Positions 50,518-63,006 of a stretch of DNA of 64,000 bases are shown piece by piece. The DNA comes from Callipepla californica brunnescens (lineage: Eukaryota; Chordata; Aves; Galliformes; Odontophoridae): contig JALIRH010000002.1 of NCBI GenBank assembly GCA_023055505.1, positions 38,139,733 to 38,203,732 on the forward strand, read 5' to 3'. Below the pieces are notes generated by a model. The model made no database searches, was not told the origin of the DNA, and saw only the letters and a list, made by a program, of their open reading frames with translations. The translations under genes and the position numbers were made by a program. Numbering within the stretch: the stretch's first letter is position 1; each line of letters starts with the position of its first letter.

Positions 50518-50668
50518 AACAGGTTGCCCAGAGAGGCTGTGGAGTCTCTATTGTTGCAGACACTCAAAACCCAAACTGATCTGGCTGACGCTGTTTGAGT
50601 AGAGGGTTGGACAAGACAATCTCCAGAGATTTCTTTCAACCACGAGAATTATGTGATTCTATAATCTT
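50518..50668 (+). mobile_element. CR1 LINE 3'-end fragment
   Basis: Reads AACAGGTTGCCCAGAGAGGC, AGGGTTGGACAAGACAATCT, CCAGAGATTTCTTTCAACC and ends GTGATTCTATAATC, the CR1 3' terminus. Only about 150 bp remain. Confidence 0.87.
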
Positions 50669-51703
50669 AGGGGAAAAATAAATAAATAAATGAGGAAAAG
50701 AAAAAAAAAAGAGAGAGAGGTGTTTTATTTTCATGTGAGTAAAAAGCATTGGAGAAAGATGAAATTATTTCGGATCTGACAAGTGAAACACATTTCACCT
50801 GTTTTAGCTGCAGAATTATAAATTCAGTTATGGTCTTAATTGCAGTTAGTGAACCCTCTTAAGTTCAGAGCTTGTTTTGATTCGGTTGAGCTACAGCAGC
50901 ATTGATGGATGTGTGTGGCACCACTGTGACTGGGATGTGAAATCATGTGCTTTCCCCTCACATGCAGATGCATTTCAGCACTGATTAATCATGTATTTTC
51001 TCCTTTGGCAGACATTCACAGAAGTCTTCATTTGCAAGGCACGATTTCTTTTTTTTTTTTTTTTTTGTAATTGTCATCATAATAAAGTCCCAATTAAGTG
51101 ATGTTTACTGAGGAAACTAAGTACAAATTTGCCTAATGTGTGTCAAAGATGAGCTAATTCTGTGTTTTAACAATCTGGATTCAAGAAATCTCATAAATGA
51201 AGGTTTTCCAGCTGAGATTTATTTAAGTTTCATAAAGTCTTGAATTGTTTTCCCTTGAAACATTCACTTCAGGAGATCTTTATCAATCTATGCCTGTACA
51301 TACATGAAGATCTACATGCAAAGACACGTGTTTACAACAATTTGCTGAGGCTCTCCGCAGTTGAAGTAGTTTTTGCATATTCATGAGTACACCTAAGGGC
51401 TGAAAAATCTTTTCTGCATGACAGATTTTGTCCTAATAACAAATACAGTCTATCATTCAAAAAATCAACATTTGGAAACTTACTTCTGAAATACAGTTTA
51501 ATACTTCCCCAGTGTTTTTGACATTTTTTTTTTATTATTGCAAAAGTTACTATTACATTTTGGTGAAAAAAAAAGATAAATTCTTAGATAATCATTCATG
51601 AGATGTATCAATGATGAGATTAAAAATCCCATGAGCAGTTGTCCTTTCTGCTTTCTATTGGTCATTGCCATGTTTCTTAATGTCAGATCCAGACCAAGGG
51701 AAA

Positions 51704-51746
51704 ACACACACACACACACATATATATTATTATTATTATTATTATA
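51704..51746. repeat. Compound microsatellite (CA)n-(TA)n-(TTA)n
   Basis: CA dinucleotides at 51704-51720, then TATATAT, then ATT triplets to about 51746. Confidence 0.95.
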
Positions 51747-52811
51747 TAATGTCAGGTACAATTATTAAATAAGAATAAGGGATAGATAGTAAGTTGGATG
51801 TTAAAATACAGGTTCTTATGATTAAAAATATATTCCCATGTGTTATTTATATAGACTTATGATTTATTTATGGCAAAAACCCTTAAAAGATGTGAAAGCA
51901 GTTTATTATGCTGATTTGAGTACCTTAGGAAAATTCCCCATTCATTTTCTCATTTACTGTGGGACACAGTCTATTTGAACATTTGCAGTGGAGCAGCAAG
52001 CATGTTTATCAGCAGCAAGGAAGTTCTTTCATTAACTGAATCACAAATGTGCTGCATCTATTACATGCGGGAGGGCTATTCTCTCATTAGGAGAACTACA
52101 TCAAAGTTTTTATCAATCATATATATATATAATTGATTATGACATAGAGTTAAACAAATAAAATGGCATTATTCAAGCCAGTGTAGCTTATTCCACTGTT
52201 CCACCTAAGACTACCTCTAGATAGGTTATGCTTATTGCCTCTGCAAATGTCATGCACGGATTCATTGTCAAGAATTAGCGCAGAAGAATCAAAAGTTCAG
52301 TTCAATCATTTAAATAAACCAACAACATCTGCTTCGCAAATTTCTCTTAAGCTCTGACTCATATTCTGAAATTCTGAATAAAAATGCCAGTTTCTTAGAA
52401 AGATCAGTACTAAGTTCTTAAAATTATTGTTCTATTTAACATATTCTTGCACACCCTTTTTTCATTAGACATGTAGCAATGTGTACACATTCATAGTGGC
52501 CACAGCTTAGCAAAGCTGGTTAAGAAAGTATGTACTTAACTTTCTGCTACTGTTCAAATCTATACAGCCTAAAACTCACCTGATTTAAAACTGTGTGTGA
52601 GTTGGACTTTACTCTGCTTTTGGTGCCCACACACCAAGCTAGCTGTAGCCATAACATCAACAATCAATGCTACCCATGGTGTAGACTTTGCAGTGTAAAG
52701 CTTTTCTAGTATTTGTTGCCAGATAAGGCAGTACTAGAGGAATAAGGATGAAGAAGGCATCCCACCTTGCCTCTCTCCTTTACCTGTAGCATCATTTCCA
52801 ATTCAGGCTGG

Positions 52812-52830
52812 AAAAACAAACAAACAAACA
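52812..52830 (+). repeat. (CAAA)n simple repeat
   Basis: Short CAAA tandem. Confidence 0.85.
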
Positions 52831-55800
52831 GTGAAAAAAACACAACAGTTGCAGAATTTGTCCTGTTCAAAGTTGCCTAATAATCTTGGAGAAGAAGGGA
52901 AAAATGACTTCTGATAATAAAATGATTTTTAAAATATCTCTAATATACACATTTTCTTTTATTCCAATTCATCTCAGCATGCTTTGCAATTTTATATACT
53001 CTGACATTTATATTAAACTAGAGGGGTCATTGGGTCCAATTTTGCAGAACAAGACATCAGAGTTTAAAGCCTCGCTGATTATTTCTGCTTCTCAGGAACA
53101 GGCTTGGGATGAATTAGCACCACTATCAATCATAATAATACATTTACGTCTTGGTTCTGAAATTCTTGAGATGTTTTCCAGAACCTGCTAACTGGCATGA
53201 CACTAGCCAAAAAAACATTAAAGCGTAGGCCTTAAGTCTCCAGTGAATCCTTCAGAAATTGCCCAGCACTCACAGCGTAATATTTCTGACAGGAAATATA
53301 CACTTGAGATGTTTTAAGCTTGAAATGTCACATATACAGTGGAGCTTAAGCCTGAGAACAACCTCCCCTGTTTTCAAGATTGTAACACTACTATTATAAT
53401 TGAGGATAAAATGCCACTTCCTTGCTTCCCATACCCCTCTCCAAATGAAATGTGAGTCACTTCATGAATTTCATCTATGGTAAAGCCTAACGGAATAATT
53501 TCAGCCTGTCCTGGACAACCGTGCTGCCCAATTCACTCACACACACACTCACACACGTTATTTCTGCTAGCTTGGATTTCACATCCGCCTCTGCCCAATC
53601 GCTTGTGGCAGGCTCTAGTGGTAAAGCAAATGCTCTGCTCCTGTTTTTCCCCTTAGAATTGCAGATCGAAGAAGAAGTAGCTTAAAACATTTCCACTTGA
53701 GAAAAATGTGATGAAATTGCTAAAGGTTCTGCAGTCTTGAAACACTAGCAGGCTATTGGCACCAGGATTATTCCCAGACATGATCTTTCCTTTGGAACCT
53801 GCAGTTGAATTTGCAGTATTTGTTCATTTCATGCCTCCTCGGTGTAGTCTGTCTCTCTGGCTGATTTTCTTCCTTTCTTTATCTGAGGCTGGCATTTTTT
53901 CCACTCTCAATAATTAAGCCGTCTCGATGTTAGAGACATGCCTATTTTATCACATGTGTGTCTCGTACACAGTTGAAAAAGGAGATCTCCAAGGGAGAAG
54001 AAGGCTGGCGTCTCTGCTGTTGAAACGGTTTCAATCTGGCCTGAATACTTTGCCTGCAGTGCTGCAACCCACAGGGGGGTCTTAACCTCTGAAACCTGCT
54101 GACTCAAGAGTAATTGGCCAGCATGATGCCACTGTGACCATCAAGTGGAACAAATAAAATTACCCACCATTTCAGTGCCGTGATTGTCTTCTCCCACTGC
54201 ATGATTCCACAGATTCCCCGGAGGACTGACCTGCTTATAATAAACAAATTGTTTTCTGGGCTCCTTTTCCATTGCCTGTAGGGGAGTTAGAAGAAGACAG
54301 AACCAAGCTGTGTTAACTATATTTAGTGATCTTTTTTTTCTTTTTTTTTTAATTGCATCAGATGGTTTGGATGACTAGATACAGTATGATCTTTTAAAAT
54401 TATATCCTCAAGAAGCAAACAATTAGAGAGAATAACATCTCCACAAGGAAACTCAAGTTTACACAGCAATATAAAGTTATAAATTTAAAGAATTCAAGAG
54501 GATTACACATATCCAAGCTGGATGTCTTAATTCATTTTCCTGGGCAAGACAGCTTAAAAGCAGGGATTTTCTTACACTATACACAATTTTGTAATTTGTT
54601 TGCATAAAATCAAGCTGTTTACACTCTAGGACATTGCTATATAAAGGTCGTTGCCAAAACTTGCTGTCTTCTATAGCCGTATAAAAGTGGAATTTCTCCC
54701 ATGATGGCTGTGGCTTTATCCAGATATACACCAGTGTAAGTGAGAACTAAATTTGGCTCTCCATCCCAGTCTGAAAGAAGCTCAGTAATGATCAGAGGGG
54801 GAGTGATGGGGCAAGGGTGGGATAGAGGAGAAAGAGGCAATTCTTATTCTCATACTTTTCATCCGTTATAACCACATGACAGCATCCTAATATCTGGATT
54901 CACGCAGAGGAAATAACAAGACCTGGTAAACACATTAGTACAGAAAAGGGTGCAAAACTGTATTTTAGTGTTTTCAGTGACTGCCGAGGCTGATGATGGC
55001 TGTAATGCGGCCACAATTGACAGCGAAAGTGCAGGTTTTGTCCCAGTACCATAAAGTTTTGTGCTAACAGTGTATGAGATTGCAGTTGTTTTGAGTTTCC
55101 AGACTTAATTTGAAAAGAGCAAAACCTTCACATTGCGGATGTATGTGAGCTGTTGTTTTAGGAAAGCAGGTAAAGGTGTTTTGCAGAATTTAATCATGAT
55201 AAAGAATAAACATACCACCTTATAGCAAGTGTAGCAAGCTACATTGCTTGCCTTGACTAAAGGTAACCATTTTAACTTTCAACGCCTATCTGAAAACATA
55301 GTTTGCTGTTTGCTGCTTCCTATTTCATTTAAAATCCATTCACTTATATCACATGCTTAAATGTAGGCAGATAATTAAGCACATTGTAAAAACAAGATCT
55401 TGAAAAGACAAGAAAAATAGTTTCTTTCCTGGAATTTTTTTCAGTTTTTACTGTCTTTATTATTTAGATTTTAGGATTACCCTATATCACTTCTAGTTCC
55501 ACTTCCCTTGGCTTCTTAAGATACTTTGAGGGATATTTTACATACATTTTCAGGTATTTTTTTTCTAAGTTTTGAAAGGAACATATTAAGAATGTTTAAA
55601 GAAAAATCAAGAGTGCTTATCTGGTTCTTTCCATCGAAAAGAAACTCTCTGCCTGAACACATTTTTTAATCTGGAGCAGTTGTTGTAAATTAAGAGTCTG
55701 ACCCCTGTTTTAAATTTAGCATGCATCCATTTAGCATTTATTTTATTTCCCTGTAGACAAAGGCTAGAGCAAACCTACAATGATTCTAACAAGTCTTTGT

Positions 55801-57280
55801 CTTGTCTACATATAGTTTCTTTCTCCGTCCTTCACCCTTCACTGCTGCACGCTTTCGAGTGTCAAGTATGAGAGAATATAAGAAAAGAGAAATGTTTATT
55901 TGGCACCACAGCACTTTCAAGATGGGAAGGACAGTCAACAAAGCTCAATTATTCTTCTAAGGCATGGCTGATAAGAGAAGCCAGCATTAAAAACTGTCAT
56001 CTTAGCTGAAAATCCTATAAAACAGGAAAGAGATCACTGAATCATTTTTAAACAGGTCATGTTTGAACTCCTGTTTTCTATGCAAGGGATTTGTGATGTA
56101 GTGTGATGCATTAAAAGCCCAAGTTCATCCAGGTGCTAGGACTCAGGTAATAGACTGACACCTGTCGAAGAGTTCATACTTTAGGGGCTCTGACAACTCT
56201 CAGCTTCTGGAACACAGTCTGGCCTTTTGTGCCCTTCTGCTTCTTGCAACTCCATCTAAAGAAATAGTCTATTTCTGATTATGTTGGTATATTTTTTCAT
56301 GTGCATCTTTGGAAAGTTTCAACCTACTAACAGTACTTTTTACCAATCTGCTTTTCTCATTTATATTTTGTTACTTCTTATGGCTGTTACAGATTCTCCT
56401 ATCAAGTGGCTTATAGTCATAGTTATAAAGTACTTTTCTCTATCTCTCTCTTGTAGGGGGACAATTGGTGGATCTCCTTGACTTATACATTAACTGTTCT
56501 TCTCAGTCAGCCAGTATGAATCATGGAATACAGGAATTCCTTTTCATAAATAAACACACAAAAAACAGGTCTCCATGACTGTGAAGCATTTGAACCATAT
56601 TGAATGGCTTTTCAGATTTTGAAGAATACACCATCTCTTGGAAAGTATTTGAGCCCTCGGAGCCAGTATCCACCTGGGTACAACAGCCAGCACTACCCTT
56701 GGCTGTAACATGCACCCAGCATGTAGGTTGTATGCTACATACACAGGTCTTTTGTAATTCAGAGCTTCTCTCTCTCTCTGCTCTGGAGAGTCTGAAGGGC
56801 TGTCACCTGTTCCAGAAAGTACACAATCCTCTGATAGCGCAGCACACAATTGCACTCATACATATGTAGGATATAAATGCCTTCACAACTTCTCCTTACT
56901 CAGATACAGGAGGGGATCATGAAACTAGAAGCTTCATTTTCTTTCCCTAGAGGCTCCCTGGGGAACAGGGGGAGTGGTACCAATTGAGTATCTTTGCTTT
57001 TCCACATTTGTCACCTGAAGCTGATTGTTTTAATTCAGTCTCTTTATGAGATTTGCTGTTCATTTGGCCAGACTTAGGCAAGTTGCCTGGGAAGAAGGCA
57101 TTTCACCAGCAACAGCAGAAAGACACCAGATTCTGTACCATCCTCTCTTCAAGGAATCTGCTGCTCTGAGGGAAGCCAGCAACCAAAACCCCCAGAAGTG
57201 GCTGCTGGGAGAAATCTTCTTGGACAGAGGCAGATTTGCTGAAATGTAGGAGAGAAGACGTTTGCAAAACTGGTTTTAAT

Positions 57281-58476
57281 CATAGAATCATAGAATAGCC
57301 TGGGTTGAAAAGGACCTCAAGGATCTAGTTTCAACCCCCCTGCCATGGGCAGGGTCACCAACCACTAGAGCAGGCTGCCCAGAGCCACATCCAGCCTTGC
57401 CTTGAATGCCTCCAGGGATGGGGCATCCACAATTTCTCTGGGCAACCTGTTCCCGTATCTCACCACCCTCTGAGTGAAAAACTTCCTTCTAATATCTAAC
57501 CTGAATCTCTCCTGTCTTAGTCTAAAACCATTCCCCATTGTCCTATCATTATCAACCCATGTAAACAATTCTTCCCGCCCCTGCTTACATTCTCCCTTCA
57601 AGTACTGGAAGGCTACAATGATTTCCCCAGAACCTTCTCTTCTCCAAGCTAAACAAGCCCAGTTCCCTCAACCTTTCCTCACAGGAGAGCTGCTCCAGCC
57701 CTCTGATCATTTTAGTGCCCCTCCTCTGGACCCATTCCAAGAGCTCTGCGTCTTTCTTGTTCTGGGAGGTCCAGTCCTGGACACAGTTCTCCAAATGGGG
57801 CCTCACAAAAGCTGAGTAAAGGGGTATAATCCCCTCCCTCTCTCTGCTGGCCACCCCTTTTTTAATGCAGCCCAGAATATAGTTGTCCTTCCAGGTTGCA
57901 AGCACACACTGCTGACTCATGTCCAGCTTCTCATCCACCAGGGCCCCCAAGTCCTTCTCTGCAGGGCTGTTCTCCAGGAGTTCTTCCCCCAGTCTGTATA
58001 AATACCTGGGATTGCCCCGGCCCAAGTGCAGCACCTTGCACTTAGCCTTGTTGAACCTCATCAGGTTCACACAGGCCCACCTCTCCAGCATTTCCCAGTC
58101 CTTCTGGATGGCTTCCCTGCTCACCAGTGTATCGACTGCACCACTCAGCATGGTGTTGCCTGCAAACCTGCTGCAGGTGCACTCAATTCCATCATCTATG
58201 TAATTGATGAAGCTGTTGAAGAGCACCAGTCCCAAGACCAACCCTTGGGGGACACCACTCCTGACCAGCCTCTACCCAGATCACAACCCTTTGGCTGCAA
58301 CCAGACAACCAGTGCTTAATCCATCGCACACTCCATCCTTGAAATCCATACCTCTCCAATTTAGAGAGAAAGATGTGGTGAGGGACCACGTCAATGTTTT
58401 TGCAGAAGTCTAGGTAGATGACATCTGTTGCTCTTCCCCTGTCCACTGACGCTGTCACTCCATCATAGAAGGACAT
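57281..58476 (-). mobile_element. CR1 LINE, 1.2 kb 5'-truncated copy with RT C-terminal half
   Basis: The largest contiguous CR1 here. It begins with the reversed 3' terminus (catagaatcatagaatagcc) and runs into the RT domain. The minus-strand frame at 57585-58241 stays open for 218 codons, reading [15 protein letters not shown], then RFAGNTML where CR1 has FADD, then [16 protein letters not shown] and LEKRRFWG. A second frame (58192-58476) carries DVIYLDFCKNIDVVPHH, the upstream RT block, joined by a frameshift. The catalytic Asp pair is lost, so it cannot be active. It is one of the better-preserved insertions in the window. Confidence 0.93.
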
Positions 58477-60389
58477 AATTAATACTGCAGGAAATACAGA
58501 AAGCTGTAGGCCTTACTAGGAAGAGAGAGAAAACAGAGCACAAACACGAAGAATAATCACTGGCAGATAACTCTACTTCTCTGTGAAACATAATCCCCAA
58601 ATACTCCGGCAAGAAGATAGATTATTCTACCATAATGACAAGCATTAGTCTCAGGACTCAGTTTTTCAAAGAAACTAAGTTTAAAAATAGATTTCCTAAA
58701 CCTGAAGGCCTGGAAGCTTGCGCAGACATTAAGATTTGTCTGCAGCTCCTTACTTTACTCCTACACTTTACCATCTGCAGACAACTGCTGCAAATGGCTG
58801 CTTAGGACAGACCTGGACTTTATAGTTCTCACTGAGGCAATATGTCACCTCTATTTATACTACTGTGATCTTATTAAAGAAGGAAATCCTGTCAGTAGTA
58901 ATCTCAAATTCCTTTAGTTATCATAAATTAAAGCTCTCCACTTCTCTCTTGCAACAAGATTTTATGTTTTGCCTTAATGTGCATTCATGTGCCCATTAGT
59001 ACATGCTTTTTAAAGGTTTTGTTGTGTTTTTCAGTCAAGTCCTAATGGCAACCAACCACAGAAATTCTCTAAATGTTAGTTAGTAGCTACAGAGACATAA
59101 ACTCACAGAAGCCTTGACTAATTCTTGCTGATAAACATATCCTTGATGTAATTATTGGCTTAAGTCAGAGGAAGTGTATCTCTCTGGCTGTAGAGAGCAA
59201 ATGGTATCTAGGAGCTCTGAGGATCTTTTTGTGGCCATCTTACAGGGGGTCTTTGTGAATTTGGCAAATGTAAATGTAAACTTTCTGAGTCTATGTATCC
59301 CTCTCTGTGAGATTATTATACTAATCTCAGCTTTTCTTAGGAAGAATTTGAAGCTCTCAGCAAAATGGGTACTGCAGTTCCAGGTAGAAACCATGTTAGC
59401 AGAACATAATTTCTCTCCATGTTAGGCAACCATGCAAACCTCAATGCAAAATATAACAAAATGTTTTCAGTTTCTCACTGTTTGCCGCATCTCATAGTGA
59501 ATTCCTTTTGGCCTTAAGGTCAGTGATGTTTGTGATATTTTTGTAATACTGCCAAAGCAGTAGTAATAGTGGATACATGACTTCTGCCTTAACTAACTTG
59601 TAGAGGTTCTCACCGATATAATTTTTTTTCAAGTACAATTAAGTGTCCTTTATTAAAAAAGGAAGGGTTTTGTACTTTCTTTGGAGATGCAGGCTCTAGG
59701 AGAGATAAGTCAAATGACAGGGATTTCTTGTACAGATTTCATGGTCATAAAACATGAAGTGGTTTCAGAAAGTGACAAACAAAAGGCCTTTCTATATCTT
59801 GATCCTTCCTGAATAGTTCTTATAACACTATAGCAAACTTAAGATCATCAGAGAGGGGCTGTATGTCATAATGATTAATGTGACAAGGGAATGAGGAGGT
59901 CAACCAAAAGCATTCCCATTGTCGATAGTCCTTGTCACAGCAGGTGATTTGTAGGGTTAAATCCATTACAGAGAAAAGCAGAACATAAAAATTGAAAATT
60001 CTATGCCAGTGTCATATGGGGAAAGAGGGAAGATGGTTTTGATGCAGAACCAGCACATGCTTTTGATGCTGTATGACAAGTACAAGCCATACAAGCACCT
60101 GGAAGCTGTTATTAGTGCACCCATTCACCTGTCTCTAGCCATGGCCAGTGTCTACACACTTCAAAGGAATGCAAATAAATAAACAACTTAGAGGCCAATT
60201 TATGCATTAAGGGAGAAAAGGAAGTGGGAATTCCTTCCTGGCAAGTATAAATATGGTACAGAACAAATGATCAACAAACAGAAATCTCACACACCCTTAG
60301 GAATACCAATAAACCTACTCCCAAGCTTTCACTTTAAAATCTCAGACGTCTTTTCTCTAAACATGAAAACGTTTTCTATTTGCAATGTT
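58477..60389. other. Intergenic, no gene seen
   Basis: No coding or repeat family recognised. Confidence 0.65.
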
Positions 60390-60480
60390 GTAGTATTTTC
60401 TACTCACCACATTTTTTGGAAGACTATTCCAGGACATTGCCCCTAAAATACTTAGAAACTTCTGAAATCCTATCTCCAAG
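60390..60480 (-). mobile_element. Possible old CR1-like LINE relic
   Basis: Reads CACCACATTTTTTGGAAGAC then TATTCCAGGACATTG and ACTTAGAAACTTCTGA, resembling the reversed segment found in old sauropsid CR1 copies. On the minus strand one frame includes SWNSLP. Short and uncertain. Confidence 0.35.
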
Positions 60481-60938
60481 CTGTAACTGTAATGGTGATC
60501 AGCAATGCAACTTCTAGCTAGAATAAATCCAGTAAATAATTCATACTGTTTGCCCAGCATTTTGAAACTGGAAGATGAAGTTAAGAGTTCACAGTCCTCC
60601 TCGTGGCCTTTGGCTCTTTTGCAGCATTCATCCCTAGAATCACTCAGTGAATGGAAAGTTGCTGCCAGGAGAGCACAAAACCCTTGTCTGAAGTGATTAT
60701 GACCTTTTTCACCTGGATACATTCAACTGCTGTCTTGGATAAGTTCAGAAAATACTCCAGATAGTACTCAATTCTGCTTCAGTGCACTCTAGGAGAAGTG
60801 TGAGAACGATTTCCATCTTCCACTCCGGGCAGTTGTGAAGCCACCCAAGGTGATGTGCACAAGTGTTATGTCACTATTAGGAAAGTAAGCGTTCTCTCCT
60901 CATATCAATGCAATATTTCTTGCATATGTGTTCAGGGT

Positions 60939-60970
<32 letters not shown>

Positions 60971-62649
60971 TGCTTGCTGTGTTTTATTTTATTTTCCTAA
61001 CCAGTTATTTATCTCCAAGTTGTAAATGGTTTATCATGGAAGAAGTGATACTGTAGCAGAGCTTCCGTTATCACTGAGTTTTGGCAATACCAGCAATTCT
61101 ATCAGCAGAATTCATGTAAGAATTCACTTAAGATAGTTTAATTAAGAGAAACTTTAGTATACAAGAGTGCTTTCAAACCTAGGGTAATAGAAATGCTATA
61201 ATTTAAAAAAATTACCATTGCAGAAATAATGATAGACTGGAGAAGCTGTTAAAAGGACATTCTCAGTACACTTTAATTACAAAGAAACTATTGAACTACT
61301 TCTGAATGACTAAAGAATCATAAAATATTTAAGAAAAAAAATTGTATTGGATAGACAATATGAAGCGTGGAATGAAAAACAAGCATGTTGTTTCTACATG
61401 CAGAATGAAATCAAGTTATTTCCTCTCCTGTATGTATATATTCTTAACAAGACCAGGGTGAAACACATTTTAACTGGAGGTTATATTTCGGATTGCTGGG
61501 GACTGCATGACTGGAAGATTCATTATCATCACGGTACCTCTAAAAACTGCAGTAACCATGAACAAAAATTAAACACGTATTAAGTATGCATCTGGTCAGC
61601 CAATGAACGACAGTGCTTATCCTGCTGAAGATATGATATCTGCTGCTGAATAGTCCTCATTAACACAGTAAATATCCTTCTGGGGATATAAAGAGGTAGA
61701 CCCAAGCCATGAAGCTATTGAAGTATCATATTAGCGTGAAAAAAAGCTTATGAGATTGAAAAGCGGGAGGTAATGAGAGGTGATTATTCATCTGTGTTGT
61801 CTGCACATCTCATGATTTCAGCTTTGGTGCCTTATGTCTTGCATCTTTGGAAATAATTAACTGCATGTTAAGAACATATAATTCATTATTATGAATTTAT
61901 GACAACTGTATTTGAAATCAGCTCTATTATGGGCTTCACAAAACGCACTGATAGCCTTTTACACTGCATATGAGAATAAACAAACATGAAAATTTTAGAG
62001 GCTCCCTCTGCTTATTTTATCTGCAATAAAACACACTTTACAGAATATAAATGTGGCTTAAGTAGATGAAATAAAAGGCCTCCCTAGATTTTGATCCGTT
62101 CATTACTGTGCACTTGTTTCAATAGATACAACCTTTCCTCTGCAAGAAAAACTGCTTGATCTCTTTCACATTCTGAAGACAATACAGTAATAAACAGAAA
62201 TAAGGTCTGATACTGTGATGTTATGAGAGCCTTCGGAGAGTGAAAGAGGCTTCCACCTTTGTCTTACAGGACTGAATACTTCTCATGGCAGCAAGACTAA
62301 TAGAAACAGTGTCACTGGAGGCAGTTCACACCTTTTGTCAGAGAGGGGGAAAAGAGAAAGTTTACATTACTTTCACAAGGATGATTTGTAAAGTGCTTTC
62401 CCATGAGCTGGAAGGGTCCTCAGAGCCTTACTTTCAAACACTGATGCTGCTTACTGTGAAGGATATCTCGAAATTCAACAACAAAATCAGCAATATTCTT
62501 ATTCAGACTTTTACAGCTGAAATTTTCACTGCAGTTGCTTGAATGTGGTGGAAATCCCAGGGCAGATATGCATTTGAGATTAATCTGTTAGAGTTTGTTG
62601 CCTTAGAGGACTCTGGTAACGTATTACCTTTCTACAATAAAAAACATAG
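60481..62649. other. Intergenic, no gene seen
   Basis: No gene recognised. The T/G repeat at 60937 and an AT-rich segment with homeobox-like sites at 61760-61990 are the only points of note. Confidence 0.6.
60937..60972 (+). repeat. (TTTTTG)n / (TTTTG)n simple repeat
   Basis: T-rich tandem with a G every five to six bases. Confidence 0.9.
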
Positions 62650-62812
62650 ATATGGGAAAGTCATCTAGTCCCCGTCGCTAACAGTGCAGATTGCCCTCTG
62701 CTGTGTTCCCTAGTGCTTTGTCCAGTCTATTTTTAAATGGACTAAGTGATGAGAATTTCTGCAGAGGAGAGTTCACAGGCAGCCCTCTCTCCTCTAACAA
62801 AGCTCTGAATAG
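62650..62812 (-). mobile_element. Old CR1-type LINE relic
   Basis: Contains GTCATCTAGTCC near 62660, CTAGTGCTTTGTCCAGTCTA near 62710 and TTTTAAATGGACTAAGTGATG, matching a reversed CR1-type 3' segment widespread in birds, turtles and crocodilians. Much more diverged than the other CR1 copies, so probably old. Confidence 0.65.
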
Positions 62813-62946
62813 ATAAAGAATAATAACAATAATTTTATTTATTAAGCCTTCTCTCTTTCACCCACCAAAGTGCTTAGGATGCTAAGCAGCCACCATAAAA
62901 CAATTCATTGTTCCAACCAAGATCAACAATGTTAAAAAGAGATCAG

Positions 62947-63006
62947 TAATAATAAGAATAAAATAAATAAATAAATAAAATAAGAATAAAATATAAAATA
63001 ATAAAG
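62947..63006 (+). repeat. A-rich (AAAT)n/(AATAA)n low-complexity tract
   Basis: Imperfect AAATA/AAAT repeats over about 60 bp. Confidence 0.9.

Larger units (their letters stand above)
50669..57280. other. Intergenic, no gene seen
   Basis: No exon recognised. Holds the microsatellites at 51704 and 52812, a poly(T) run at 51049, a (CA)-rich patch at 53533-53556 and a possible conserved noncoding segment at 50760-51000. Confidence 0.65.

Noticed and set aside
53600..53675. tRNA-like TCTAGTGGTAAAGC
   Set aside because: No matching B-box or cloverleaf follows.
60357..60722. Minus-strand 121-codon frame containing SWNSLP
   Set aside because: Only a short part resembles an old LINE; no coherent protein domain.
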